DNA from: Clostridiaceae bacterium
GTDB taxonomy: Bacteria > Bacillota_A > Clostridia > Clostridiales > Clostridiaceae
Length of the DNA: 64,000 nt
Assembly (NCBI GenBank): GCA_029256485.1
Contig: JAQSXU010000001.1
Span: 1-64,000, forward strand
Reading direction: 5' to 3'
Shown: positions 1 to 8,428 of the stretch, piece by piece
Layout: each line of letters starts with the position of its first letter
Numbering within the stretch: position 1 is the stretch's first letter
Position numbers and translations under genes: made by a program
Notes under the pieces: model-generated
Database searches by the model: none
Told to the model about the DNA's origin: nothing
Seen by the model: only the letters and a program-made list of their open reading frames with translations

Positions 1-104
1 TAAAGTTGATTTACAGCAAATACTCCTAAGCAAATCATAAGACCTGCTACTATTACAGTTTCTATTGAAATGTAACCAGCTTTTTCTTGTAATCTTTTTA
101 ACAT
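1..104 (-). CDS. Flp/Tad-type pilin, copy 1 (3' end outside window)
   Basis: This is the N-terminal 34 codons of a pilin cut off by the window edge. It starts at ATG 104 behind an AAGGAGGACT ribosome-binding site at 111-120. The visible part matches the three complete copies that follow, except for valine instead of isoleucine at residue 31. It carries the class III prepilin signature: a short basic leader (KRLQEKAG), then YISIE with Glu at +5 of the predicted cleavage site, then a hydrophobic stretch. Flp pilins are cleaved by TadV/CpaA and polymerise into Tad pili. The call is secure at family level; the C-terminus is not visible. Confidence 0.85.
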   Translation of the reverse strand, partial: MLKRLQEKAGYISIETVIVAGLMICLGVFAVNQL

Positions 105-193
105 GGGATAAGTCCTCCTTATATGAATTTTTTATATAAATGAACGGGAGTTAATCTCATTCAATTATTTGCAAGTTTATATTTTTATTTTAA

Positions 194-376
194 TTAAGCT
201 ACTACTGGAGCAACTGTCAATACTTCATTGATTCTGTCCATAGCATCAGTTGTTACTAATGAACCAGCATCGTAAAGTTGATTGATAGCAAATACTCCTA
301 AGCAAATCATAAGACCTGCTACTATTACAGTTTCTATTGAAATGTAACCAGCTTTTTCTTGTAATCTTTTTAACAT
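194..376 (-). CDS. Flp/Tad-type pilin, copy 2
   Basis: A 60-residue prepilin: leader MLKRLQEKAG, cleavage expected after Gly10, Glu at +5 (YISIE), then about 20 hydrophobic residues and a short polar tail ending TVAPVVA. The size and layout are typical of Flp major pilins, although Thr follows the Glu where Tyr is usual. The start at 376 follows a TAGGAGGACATATAC segment. Its protein is identical to copies 3 and 4, while the DNA differs from copy 3 at about five synonymous positions. It lies in a minus-strand pilin array with the prepilin peptidase upstream at 1628-2245. The subunit is expected to be inserted in the membrane and assembled outside the cell. Confidence 0.88.
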   Translation of the reverse strand: MLKRLQEKAGYISIETVIVAGLMICLGVFAINQLYDAGSLVTTDAMDRINEVLTVAPVVA

Positions 377-491
377 TGTATATGTCCTCCTATATATTAA
401 ATTTAGTATTCTTTATTTTAGTATTGTTTTTTAATATTTATAACTGTGTAATTGTTTAATATACTCAATTATGTGTTTTATACCGCTTTAA

Positions 492-674
492 TTAAGCTAC
501 TACTGGAGCAACTGTCAATACTTCATTGATTCTGTCCATAGCGTCAGTTGTTACCAATGAACCAGCATCATAAAGCTGATTGATAGCGAATACTCCTAAG
601 CAAATCATAAGACCTGCTACTATTACAGTTTCTATTGAAATGTAACCAGCTTTTTCTTGTAATCTTTTTAACAT
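492..674 (-). CDS. Flp/Tad-type pilin, copy 3
   Basis: A 60-residue prepilin with exactly the same protein sequence as copies 2 and 4. Its start at 674 is preceded by an AAGGAGGAAATTAATT leader that is also present before copy 4, so the duplication included the translation signal. Differences from copy 2 (for example at 533, 556 and 588) and the more numerous differences from copy 4 are all at silent positions. This implies purifying selection or strong functional constraint on each copy. Residues 1-10 form the basic leader with Gly10, Glu15 is the conserved +5 residue, and residues 11-35 form the hydrophobic polymerisation helix. Confidence 0.88.
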   Translation of the reverse strand: MLKRLQEKAGYISIETVIVAGLMICLGVFAINQLYDAGSLVTTDAMDRINEVLTVAPVVA

Positions 675-796
675 AATTAATTTCCTCCTTTTAAGTAAGT
701 TTTTTATTGTTTGTAAGTTATTATATTTTTTAATTTTTTATTTATAACTAAATGAGTGTCTAACTCATTCATCTATAAATAATAAAAGTTTTTTAA

Positions 797-979
797 TTAA
801 GCCACTACTGGAGCAACAGTCAATACTTCATTGATTCTGTCCATAGCGTCAGTTGTTACCAATGAACCAGCATCATAAAGCTGATTGATAGCAAATACTC
901 CTAAGCAAATCATTAATCCTGCCACGATAACAGTTTCTATTGAAATGTATCCAGCTTTCTCTTGCAATCTTTTTAACAT
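797..979 (-). CDS. Flp/Tad-type pilin, copy 4
   Basis: A 60-residue prepilin identical in protein sequence to copies 2 and 3. It is the most diverged copy at DNA level, with about ten silent changes against copy 3, several clustered at 913-926. Its start at 979 follows AAGGAGGAAATTAATT. It is the first copy in transcription order, and the roughly 280-nt leader region at 980-1261 probably carries the promoter for the array. It has the same leader (KRLQEKAG), the same Glu+5 and the same hydrophobic helix as its siblings. Confidence 0.88.
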   Translation of the reverse strand: MLKRLQEKAGYISIETVIVAGLMICLGVFAINQLYDAGSLVTTDAMDRINEVLTVAPVVA

Positions 980-1261
980 AATTAATTTCCTCCTTTTTAG
1001 TTTTTGTCTTTTTTATTAAATACACTATTAATTAAATCTATACTTATCATTCCTAAGCAAAATCTTAATTAGGTTTTTATTATTTTATTTTTAATACTTA
1101 AATTAATAACTCTATAATTGTTCAACCCTTGTTTAACACCTTGCTTAGACACTAAGGTAATTCTTAATTATTTTGTTTTATATTGTATTTAAATTATTTT
1201 TACTTTATAACGGTGTTCAACGAGTTTTGGTTTAACATGTGTTCTAACCAAATTATAAATC
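980..1261. other. Intergenic leader between pilin array and divergent pilin
   Basis: About 280 nt without a gene. It probably contains the minus-strand promoter for the pilin array. I see no confident -35/-10 pair and no riboswitch motif; in particular no c-di-GMP aptamer signature on either strand. The stretch at 1110-1160 is slightly richer in GC than its surroundings. Confidence 0.4.
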
Positions 1262-1462
1262 TTATATTATTGGCGTAACATCTGCTTGAACATCTATAGC
1301 AGTTATTACTTTATCAGCAGAAGCAAAAACTATTTCCCTTCCATCACCCCAAAATGTAGATATTACAAATATTCCAAGACTTATAATTAATCCCCCAACG
1401 ATTATAGTCTCAATTGAGATGTAGCCAGCTTTATTCTGAATTTTTTTAATAATATTCTTCAT
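1262..1462 (-). CDS. Divergent Flp/Tad-type pilin
   Basis: A 66-residue prepilin starting at ATG 1462 behind GAAGGAGGGAAAC. It keeps the cleavage motif (NKAG followed by YISIE) and a hydrophobic helix (IIVGGLIISLGIFVI), but the C-terminal half differs from the four array copies and contains a Trp-Gly-Asp-Gly stretch. It sits between the array and the prepilin peptidase. It could be a minor pilin or an initiating subunit, or the major pilin of a different state. Family membership is well supported; the specific role is inference. Confidence 0.82.
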   Translation of the reverse strand: MKNIIKKIQNKAGYISIETIIVGGLIISLGIFVISTFWGDGREIVFASADKVITAIDVQADVTPII

Positions 1463-1578
1463 GATGTTTCCCTCCTTCTAAATTAGTAACTTTCATTAGC
1501 TCTTTTGCTATTCTATACAATCATAATTTAATTTATAACGTTAATAATGTTTAATAAGACATGTTAAACTATAAATAA

Positions 1579-1606
1579 AAAGCACACTTCTCTTAAAATG
1601 TGCTTT
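1579..1606 (-). terminator. Intrinsic terminator downstream of prepilin peptidase
   Basis: Arms AAAGCACA (1579-1586) and TGTGCTTT (1599-1606) form a hairpin. On the minus strand it is followed by a T-rich run (TTTTATTTAT). It ends the 3572-1628 operon and separates it from the pilin array. Confidence 0.7.
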
Positions 1607-1627
1607 AATATGGTTTGCTATTAAACT

Positions 1628-2245
1628 TTATAATATTTGTAGAAAAATTAAAATTGCTGATAAAGCTATATATGGTCCAAACGCTATTTTATCTTTTTTT
1701 GATTTCACCTTGAATACAAGAAGAAATATTGATATTACAGCACCAGATAAGAATGTATACATTGTAAATGCCATTAATCTTCCAAGCGTAATCATAATTC
1801 CAAGACACGTTGCTAATTTTAAATCTCCTCCACCTAAGTTACCTGCAGAAACAATCATAAGTAATAGATAAATGATAAAATTAACTACACCACCTGCTAT
1901 AAAAATCCACCAAACATTACTTAAAGCAATTATTCTATATACCATATATGTTATCCCAAGTATAAATATTGCAAGGTTATACTCATTAGGAATTTCATAA
2001 TATATAAAATCAATTACACTAATTGTTACCAGGATAGTTGACGTAATTGCAAAAATCCAAAATTCAAACTCTGCAATATTTCCATAAAGATTAAAAGCTA
2101 TAATCCACAAAATCACATTTATTATTACTGCTCCTATCCCCCACTTTTTATTATATGAATAATTAATTTTTTCACTGATTTTATTCATTGCTATCTGTAA
2201 TAAAATAGCAATTATAGCTACTATACCTATTAAAATAATAAACAC
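1628..2245 (-). CDS. Prepilin peptidase, TadV/CpaA type (A24)
   Basis: A 205-residue polytopic membrane protein with the two aspartate motifs of type IV prepilin peptidases: a VIDFIYYEIPN segment near residue 80 and GGGDLKLA near residue 140. It lacks the long N-terminal methylase domain, as is usual for the TadV/CpaA branch. It should cleave the leader of the Flp pilins encoded just downstream. It follows the pseudopilin gene by 7 nt, so the two are co-transcribed. The start is uncertain: GTG 2245 lies almost on top of the AAGGAG site, and the codons at optimal spacing are ATT. Confidence 0.85.
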   Translation of the reverse strand: MFIILIGIVAIIAILLQIAMNKISEKINYSYNKKWGIGAVIINVILWIIAFNLYGNIAEFEFWIFAITSTILVTISVIDFIYYEIPNEYNLAIFILGITYMVYRIIALSNVWWIFIAGGVVNFIIYLLLMIVSAGNLGGGDLKLATCLGIMITLGRLMAFTMYTFLSGAVISIFLLVFKVKSKKDKIAFGPYIALSAILIFLQIL

Positions 2246-2252
2246 TCTCCTT

Positions 2253-3572
2253 TTAGTTTATTTTATTTATTTTTATTAATTCATTTATGTTGTTTTGTAT
2301 ATATCCAAATTGGGCTTCTGCTCCTAATGAAGGGAAGTATCTTGTTTCTGATAAATTATTGTTGTTATTAGTACCTCTTGCTTCGATTGATATATACACC
2401 TGTGCATTATTGGGAATATTTTCTGGTAACAAGAAATTTCCAAGATAATTACTACTTACATTACTAAACCCAGAAGCATTATTGTTATCTACTGGAACGT
2501 AACTCCTTGGGGCTATTATTTTAGTGGCAGTAAGTAAACCATTTGATATACTTTTCCCATTAACTGTAACAAGCAAAACTGTGCTTCCTAAAAACCCTAT
2601 GGGCGTTTCAAAATAAGTATATCCTTTAGGATTTGCAAAAACCTTACCACCCGAAAGACGTGTTATATTAAACCAATCAACAGCTATCTTTTTGCTATAT
2701 GGATTATAAATCACCCATGTTGATATATCGCTACTTGGTGTTGGATTTGTAGATAATGACAATTTGTTTGCAACTATAGTTTCTGTAGCAGACATAGGTA
2801 TTAAAAAGTTTTTATTATAATCTGTTCCTGTAATCCTAATTCTCGCATTTACGCTATTTACTTCAAGGTTAATGTCATTTACATTTGCCGAAAATGATAA
2901 ATTAGTACCTGCACTTAATGGAAGTTTTGTAAAATTCCACATTACAGGTTCAAATGGATTATCTTCGTTAAATTCATACGGATTTATAACTTCATCTACA
3001 TAAAACGTTATATTTCCATTAACTGGTGATGATGTAATTGATTTTTGTGATTCCGATTTATCAAATTGTACCTGTTTAACTGTAAGAGATTGTAATTCTA
3101 TAGCTTTGTCAAATATTATTCCTCTTGGTTTAACATTTGTATAAACAATTACAGAAGGATTATATATCATGAATTTATAACCTTCATCTGTAACAAATTC
3201 TGTTCCATAGTCACTTGTTTCATTTACTACATAAACTTTTAATTCTGGTTCTTCTCTAAGTAAAGAATCATTATTTAAGGTTAAATCACTATTTAAATAA
3301 TAACTTTCTGCCATTAATTTAGTAGCTATTTCTTCTGCTTTAATATCGTCTATTTCTAACATCCCATCTTGTAAATTTGTTTCATCTATACTCATTATTG
3401 CTGATGAAGCAATATTATCATTAATTATTTGACATCTTTCTTTAATTGTTAATGAATAATTAAACTCAACATATATGAATAATAATAATGGAAGCAAAAT
3501 TGAAACAAGGATAACTGTTACTATAGAAATTGAACCGCTTTTATCTCGTAGTAAATTTTTAAATTTCTTCAT
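2253..3572 (-). CDS. TadE/TadG-like pseudopilin protein with large outer domain
   Basis: A 439-residue protein starting at ATG 3572 behind AAAGGAG. Residues 1-12 are basic (KKFKNLLRDKSG) and are followed by SISIVT and a hydrophobic helix to about residue 33. This resembles the N-terminus of Tad pseudopilins, although the +5 residue is Val rather than Glu. The rest is a long, beta-rich, probably extracellular region with no motif I recognise. The position immediately upstream of the prepilin peptidase supports a Tad role. It could be a minor pilin, a tip protein or a TadG-like anchor. Confidence 0.6.
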   Translation of the reverse strand: MKKFKNLLRDKSGSISIVTVILVSILLPLLLFIYVEFNYSLTIKERCQIINDNIASSAIMSIDETNLQDGMLEIDDIKAEEIATKLMAESYYLNSDLTLNNDSLLREEPELKVYVVNETSDYGTEFVTDEGYKFMIYNPSVIVYTNVKPRGIIFDKAIELQSLTVKQVQFDKSESQKSITSSPVNGNITFYVDEVINPYEFNEDNPFEPVMWNFTKLPLSAGTNLSFSANVNDINLEVNSVNARIRITGTDYNKNFLIPMSATETIVANKLSLSTNPTPSSDISTWVIYNPYSKKIAVDWFNITRLSGGKVFANPKGYTYFETPIGFLGSTVLLVTVNGKSISNGLLTATKIIAPRSYVPVDNNNASGFSNVSSNYLGNFLLPENIPNNAQVYISIEARGTNNNNNLSETRYFPSLGAEAQFGYIQNNINELIKINKIN

Positions 3573-3771
3573 ATTTTATCTCCTTTCATAAAATCTTTAA
3601 AAACTCATTTGTTGATTATATTCATTATACGGTTTTAATATTTTATAGTCAATTAAATACCTTATCTATAATTGCTTAATGTCAAACCCAATAGCACCTA
3701 AAACCTATGGATTATAATTGATTTATTAAGTATGATTTAGAAAAATAACACATAAGGAGTGATATATAAAA

Positions 3772-4089
3772 ATGATTAGCCAATTTTTATTACAAGCATA
3801 TACAAAGTACATTGCTTATAAAACAGCAAAAAGAAGTCAGTTAATTCACTGCAATGACTGCAATAAAGAAGGAGTGCCAAAAAAAGAAATGAGTGTTTTA
3901 AACCTTTTGATATTTCTTATATTAGGTATAGTGATAGGCTTTGCATATAAAGCCTTAGCAGGATTTTTAGGATTTTTAGGAATGGTACTAATTAATTCAT
4001 TGATACTAAAACCTAAATGCCCTAATTGTAGGTCTTATAATATATCTAAAATTGATTTTAGTAAAAACGAACAACCTGAAAGCAACTAA
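3772..4089 (+). CDS. Small membrane protein with split Cys4 zinc-ribbon
   Basis: A 105-residue protein with an AAGGAGTG ribosome-binding site before ATG 3772. A CNDC pair near residue 27 and a CPNC pair near residue 83 flank a hydrophobic region (about residues 42-77) long enough for two membrane passes. Two CxxC knuckles separated by a membrane hairpin are known from small zinc-ribbon membrane proteins. It lies between the Tad block and the HerA gene and is divergent from the pseudopilin. I cannot assign a function. Confidence 0.6.
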   Translation: MISQFLLQAYTKYIAYKTAKRSQLIHCNDCNKEGVPKKEMSVLNLLIFLILGIVIGFAYKALAGFLGFLGMVLINSLILKPKCPNCRSYNISKIDFSKNEQPESN

Positions 4090-4216
4090 TTCAAGCTATT
4101 GAAAATTAACAATTATATAAAAAACAATCCATTTATTTAATAAGGGTAATAAAATTTAAGTGTGGGATAGTAAAAATATAAAGACTGGTTAAATTAAATT
4201 TTTGCGGAGGTGTATT

Positions 4217-4498
4217 ATAGATAATAAAAAAGTTATGGAAATTTGTCAAGATAAATTAAAGTCAGAAAACATCTTAGTCACCGACCTTTCAATATGTGAC
4301 GAACCTACTGATAGAGTATATGTTTTTTTTGGAAAAGATAATAAAGGTAGAGATGTTGCATTTGAATTATCAGAACATAATGACTTACCTTATATTTTTA
4401 TACCATGTTTAACGATAGATAGTAAAGTATATTTTTATAATACCTTTACTGAATTAAGTAAATACTGGCGTGAGCATGACTTGATTAAAATAAACTAA
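4217..4498 (+). CDS. Hypothetical 93-aa protein, probable ATA start
   Basis: A strong GCGGAGGTG site at 4204-4212 is followed at normal spacing by ATA 4217, with no ATG, GTG or TTG nearby. The upstream TTG at 4202 overlaps the ribosome-binding site, and the first ATG (4235) is 24 nt past it. The frame runs to 4498. The product is acidic and soluble-looking, with the segments VYVFFGKDNKGRD and YIFIPCLTIDS, and has no motif I know. Its start choice matters because two other genes in the window show the same ATA pattern. A terminator at 4564 closes the unit. Confidence 0.55.
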   Translation: MDNKKVMEICQDKLKSENILVTDLSICDEPTDRVYVFFGKDNKGRDVAFELSEHNDLPYIFIPCLTIDSKVYFYNTFTELSKYWREHDLIKIN

Positions 4499-4563
4499 TA
4501 TTTAATTATATAATGTTTAAGTAGTGTATTTATATTTTTACACCTAAAATCATATGCCCATTA

Positions 4564-4593
4564 AAAATAGCAGAGTAATTACTCTGCTATTTT
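4564..4593. terminator. Bidirectional terminator
   Basis: A perfect 15-bp inverted repeat with arms AAAATAGCAGAGTAA and TTACTCTGCTATTTT. It lies between the convergent plus gene ending at 4498 and the HerA gene ending at 4606. T-runs on both strands suit two-way termination. Confidence 0.8.
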
Positions 4594-4605
4594 CTTTATT
4601 CTCAA

Positions 4606-6441
4606 TTATTTATTAATATATCTTTTTCCAAAAGGTGATACTTCTGCAATTATTTCCTTTAAATCTGCCATTTCCTCAAGAGCTGATTCTATTTCCTTTA
4701 CTGTCAAAGCTCTTCCCATATCATTGTTAATTTTAGAGTGATATTGTGGAATAGCTGAAAAACTTAATGGCAAATACTTCATTAATGTCTTTTTTAATTT
4801 ATCATTACTATTAAATGTATCAAGTTCTTCAAAAGGATGTGAAGCATGTGGTGATATTGTTTTCGAAGTTCTAAACCTTACATACATAGTTTTTCTTAGT
4901 GTTGCAGAAGAAATAAATGCATTACCACTTGTTAACTCAGGAAGTCTTGATACCTGCTTTGCATTTAAATTGGTCTCCGTTTTTATCATTTGCATATCAG
5001 ATTCGATATTTGTTCTAAAAATTATCTTAGTATTAAGCTGTGCAGTAATAGTAGTATCTAATAATGAAGGTCTTTGAGTACCAAATATTTCAAACACTCC
5101 ATATTTTCTTGCTTCTTGGCTTATTTCTCTAAGAATTTGTTTTGTTGGATTTGTTGTTTGACTATTTGGTGCAAAGTTATGTGCTTCATCCATAATTATA
5201 AAAAATGGAGGAAATTTTTGTGGTCTATCTAATGAATTATCACCGTAGTATTGTACTTGTTCCCAATCTTTATATGTTTTTCTTTTAGAATATAATTTTC
5301 TAACAAGATACGAAGCTAACATTTTTAATAATTTTTGTTTACCTCTTATAACAGCAAGCTTTCTTTTCATGATACAAGCTTCAACTAAAGAAATGTCAGA
5401 ATTAAAAATCCCAGTTTTATTTAACTGGTCAAGTCTCCAAGATATCGCTTGAAGCGTTGCAGTTCCAGCTACCTTATTTTTATGTTTCGTATATAATAAA
5501 ACTACATCATCTGGTAAATCTTCTCTATCTCTTTCTTGTTTATCAAAGTTCTCAAATCCTAATTTAAGTTTTTCAACTCTATTTAATAGCGTTGTAAAAC
5601 TATCATTTTTTTCATGTACTGATTCTACAGCTCCTCTCATTGGCTGAGAAAGTTCAGCAACAAATTCAAGCAAAGAACATAGTTCCTCTGTTGTTATTTC
5701 AGTAAAATTTATACCTACATTTAATCCAACTTGAAAAATTTCTTGTCTATTTTTAAAATCATATTCATATTCTTCTGGAATGTTAGGCATTTTATCAGTA
5801 AATGAAAATTCATAATGAGGGTCAAACACAATTCCAGGTATTCCTTTTTGCATGATTTCTTCACAAATAACACGAATACCAAAACTTTTTCCACTTCCGC
5901 TACCACCATATATTCCTATATGTGGATACTCTCTAAACGAGTAATGGTCAAGAATAAATGGTATTCCCTGTTGTTTAATAATCCCTCTACTTGGTTCAAA
6001 TAATGGAGATATATTTAAATATTTATTAGGTAATGACTTTTGCATATCTTCTGTACCTTTAATAACTCCTAATGTTAGTCCATTTTCAGGGGTGTTTGTT
6101 ATTAAGAGATTCTCAATTTCACTAAAATTAGGTACTTTTACTTTAGCTCCTGTTTTAATTGGTGTCTGAAGTTCTCTTAATACCTTTAACTTTCCAATAT
6201 ATAATGGACTATCTCCATATTTTTCTTTTATATCTTTAAGACTATCATTTATTGCAATCTCCTTAGAAAAAGAACTGCTTTCAATCTTTGGGTAAGATAA
6301 TGTTTCAATTATTTCTCCAATAGGATTATCTTGACTTTCGTCTTCTATAATTAAATATTCATCAAGAACAAATGGTCTTTTTAATGACGCAACATATACC
6401 TCTTGTTGATTTGTTCTTCCAACTATAAATATATTTTCCAT
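4606..6441 (-). CDS. HerA/DUF87-type hexameric ATPase
   Basis: A 611-residue ATPase. Residues 1-160 look like the beta-barrel domain of HerA. Walker A is GGSGSGKS (about 179-186), Walker B is FFIIMDEAHNF (about 413-423), and a sensor-like segment IFGTQRPS lies near 452. HerA proteins are DNA-translocating motors, classically partnered with the NurA nuclease and Mre11-Rad50 in end resection. No NurA is visible, but a split Mre11-Rad50 operon lies directly upstream on the same strand. The start ATG 6441 follows AAAGGAGTGAG. Its own promoter (6468-6508) carries the shared 18-bp palindrome. An alternative is a transfer ATPase, but it lacks the membrane segments of VirD4/VirB4 proteins. Confidence 0.82.
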   Translation of the reverse strand: MENIFIVGRTNQQEVYVASLKRPFVLDEYLIIEDESQDNPIGEIIETLSYPKIESSSFSKEIAINDSLKDIKEKYGDSPLYIGKLKVLRELQTPIKTGAKVKVPNFSEIENLLITNTPENGLTLGVIKGTEDMQKSLPNKYLNISPLFEPSRGIIKQQGIPFILDHYSFREYPHIGIYGGSGSGKSFGIRVICEEIMQKGIPGIVFDPHYEFSFTDKMPNIPEEYEYDFKNRQEIFQVGLNVGINFTEITTEELCSLLEFVAELSQPMRGAVESVHEKNDSFTTLLNRVEKLKLGFENFDKQERDREDLPDDVVLLYTKHKNKVAGTATLQAISWRLDQLNKTGIFNSDISLVEACIMKRKLAVIRGKQKLLKMLASYLVRKLYSKRKTYKDWEQVQYYGDNSLDRPQKFPPFFIIMDEAHNFAPNSQTTNPTKQILREISQEARKYGVFEIFGTQRPSLLDTTITAQLNTKIIFRTNIESDMQMIKTETNLNAKQVSRLPELTSGNAFISSATLRKTMYVRFRTSKTISPHASHPFEELDTFNSNDKLKKTLMKYLPLSFSAIPQYHSKINNDMGRALTVKEIESALEEMADLKEIIAEVSPFGKRYINK

Positions 6442-6467
6442 AAACTCACTCCTTTTATAATAATAAC

Positions 6468-6508
6468 ATTATACATTATTTATTATAAATTGTCAATTTT
6501 ATTTTACA
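6468..6508 (-). promoter_or_regulatory. Promoter of HerA gene with 18-bp palindrome (operator A)
   Basis: On the minus strand TTGACA (6496-6491) and TATAAT (6473-6468) are separated by 17 nt. The -35 is the right arm of the palindrome at 6491-6508 (left arm TGTAAA, 6-nt centre). The same arrangement recurs at eleven other promoters. Confidence 0.75.
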
Positions 6509-6512
6509 ATAT

Positions 6513-6534
6513 AAAAAAGACTTCAAGTGAAGTC
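6513..6534 (-). terminator. Terminator of the Mre11-Rad50 operon
   Basis: Stem GACTTC/GAAGTC (6519-6534, loop AAGT), followed on the minus strand by a run of six T (complement of 6513-6518). It lies 19 nt past the stop of the gene ending at 6553. Confidence 0.65.
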
Positions 6535-6552
6535 CTCTCTTATATTATTTCT

Positions 6553-7104
6553 TTACCATCTGTTTTCGCTTTTGCGTATCATGAATTTTACACTTTCAAT
6601 TTCCCATAAACCAATATCAAATAATGTATCAGCTTGTTTCTTAGTAATATAGTAATCTTTTGAATAAACTGCTTTTTTTAGTTTTCCCCTATCCCAACTA
6701 CCAGTTACCTTTAACCACCCTTTATCTTCTAAATCTCTCTCTCCATGATATGAATAGCCCCATAATTCTTCACAAATTACGTCTGCTGAACGTGAATGTC
6801 CTTCATGTCCTGTATTATAAGTATCACCTTCTGGACTAATCCATCCGTACTCAAAATCCTTAGAGTTTTTAGGATACATTTGCTCTCTTGTTAAGGGTTC
6901 TTTATCATCTTCAATTTCGATAATCTCTAAAAACCCTTCTTTCTTTTCATTTTCCAAATTAAATGAAGTATAACCACCCATTCTATTTATAATCACTGGT
7001 AAAGATTCTTCTTTTATATATGAAAAATCCTTAATTGCTTCTTTTGTATCAGCATATTCTATGGCTCGTAATCCTATTTTGTTTTTATAAATAGCATATT
7101 TTAT
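6553..7104 (-). CDS. Hypothetical 183-aa protein, probable ATA start
   Basis: The conventional start would be GTG 6996, but the frame stays open and protein-like for 36 more codons. It reaches ATA 7104, which sits 8 nt downstream of an AAAGGGGGAA site (7111-7120), and no in-frame ATG, GTG or TTG lies near that site. The mature part is rich in charged and aromatic residues (DTYNTGHEGHSRSAD, WGYSYHGERD) and lacks membrane segments. It is the last gene of the operon that begins with the Mre11-Rad50N fusion. I do not recognise the family. Confidence 0.6.
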   Translation of the reverse strand: MKYAIYKNKIGLRAIEYADTKEAIKDFSYIKEESLPVIINRMGGYTSFNLENEKKEGFLEIIEIEDDKEPLTREQMYPKNSKDFEYGWISPEGDTYNTGHEGHSRSADVICEELWGYSYHGERDLEDKGWLKVTGSWDRGKLKKAVYSKDYYITKKQADTLFDIGLWEIESVKFMIRKSENRW

Positions 7105-7142
7105 TTTTAATTCCCCCTTTATAATAAATGTTTACGTATCTT

Positions 7143-7790
7143 TTAAATTTGTGTTGCAACTGTGCTCCCCTCATTATTAAGTTCAAAATTGTAAGCTTTA
7201 TCTCCCATATTAGCAAGAAATTTATCATGTGTTACCATGAATATTTGTTTTTTATAATAAGAACTAACTTCAAATAAGAATTTAGCAACTTTTTCAGAAT
7301 GTCCAAATGATACAAACTTTGTTGGTTCATCAAGTAAGATAGGTGAAGAATTAGTTTTTCCTGCAAGATAGTTGATTCCAAAGAAACTTGTAAATGAAAC
7401 TATATCTGCTACACCACCACCATCTGAATCTGCAGGGTCATTTTCTACTACATAATCACCATATTCTGATTTCACTAAAAACTCTGCTTCTGGGGTACTG
7501 CCTTCTTTTAGGTTAATATTTAATGAAATATGGTCTCCAAGTATGTATTGCAAACCAGTTGTTGCAATATTTTGTAATACATCTCTTGCATTTCTACGTG
7601 CTTCAATGGAAGCTTCTTGAAGTACAGCCTTTTCAACACCCAAGGAATTTTTTATATTATTTTGTTTTTCAATTTCCTTGTTAATATTTTCTTTGTCTTC
7701 ATTTAGCTTATTTAAAACACCAATTTCTTGATTATAAATTTGGTTCATACTTTTTATATTTTTTTTATACTCGTCTAAGTTTATATCCAC
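7143..7790 (-). CDS. C-terminal half of a split Rad50/SbcC ATPase
   Basis: A 215-residue protein from GTG 7790 (GGGGGA site, 5-nt spacing). Residues 1-65 are coiled coil. A signature-like DGGGVADIVSF lies at 123-133, a Walker B with D-loop position (ILLDEPTKF) at 151-159, and an H-loop VTHDKF at 186-191. These are the catalytic elements of the C-terminal lobe of Rad50/SbcC; Walker A is absent here. Walker A is present in the separate gene at 8712-11516. The two polypeptides together would rebuild a complete ABC head. The gene is 17 nt downstream of the membrane-protein gene in the same operon. Confidence 0.8.
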   Translation of the reverse strand: MDINLDEYKKNIKSMNQIYNQEIGVLNKLNEDKENINKEIEKQNNIKNSLGVEKAVLQEASIEARRNARDVLQNIATTGLQYILGDHISLNINLKEGSTPEAEFLVKSEYGDYVVENDPADSDGGGVADIVSFTSFFGINYLAGKTNSSPILLDEPTKFVSFGHSEKVAKFLFEVSSYYKKQIFMVTHDKFLANMGDKAYNFELNNEGSTVATQI

Positions 7791-7807
7791 GTTTATCCCC
7801 CATCTCT

Positions 7808-8428
7808 TTAGAGATATTTTAATCTTTTCTTTTTTAATACAACCTTATAAGCTTTCCTTTTCCTAAATATTATATCTAACTGTTCATCAGTTAAATTTTT
7901 AATGTCTTCTAATTTTATTAAAGCAAAGATTTCAAGAAATATTTTTGTTGTTCTATTTTCTTTTATAGATATATCATATATTTCTGATATTATAGAATTT
8001 GTAAGGACATTTTTAATAAACCAACCATGTGTAGAAAATCTTACTATTCTTGAATGGTGTGACAAGTTTACCAATCCATCTATAAATTCATTTTTAAGTA
8101 ACTCTGATATTTCTTTATTTTCCTTAAAATAGTCATAATTTCTATACCTATCAGTATCTTTGATTATCATACTTACATGTTTTGTAATATGAGAAAAAAT
8201 AAAATTATTACTCACTCTAATAGTGCTAAAAGACAATATAATAATTAAACTTATAAAAAATGTCCAAATTCCATTTAATTCAATATTACTATAGCTTAAT
8301 ATTTTATATATAATTAAGCTTAATATTGTAAGAAAAATTATTATATTGCCAATAGTTTTAAAAGACTCATTAATTACTCTTGAAAGAATAGCACAAATAA
8401 GTATTTTAAAATCTTTAGCATTATTCAT
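7808..8428 (-). CDS. Membrane protein within the Mre11-Rad50 operon
   Basis: A 206-residue protein with two hydrophobic segments in the N-terminal third (about 26-45 and 52-72) and a mainly soluble remainder. The C-terminus is very basic (RKAYKVVLKKKRLKYL). Its ATG overlaps the stop of the preceding gene (TAATG at 8428), so translation is coupled. It lies between the two halves of the split Rad50, which suggests a role in the same complex, perhaps membrane anchoring. I do not recognise the family. Confidence 0.55.
   Translation of the reverse strand: MNNAKDFKILICAILSRVINESFKTIGNIIIFLTILSLIIYKILSYSNIELNGIWTFFISLIIILSFSTIRVSNNFIFSHITKHVSMIIKDTDRYRNYDYFKENKEISELLKNEFIDGLVNLSHHSRIVRFSTHGWFIKNVLTNSIISEIYDISIKENRTTKIFLEIFALIKLEDIKNLTDEQLDIIFRKRKAYKVVLKKKRLKYL

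Noticed and set aside
6403..6609. Plus-strand reading frame of 68 codons over the HerA promoter
   Set aside because: It covers the HerA start, its promoter and a terminator and has no translation signal.
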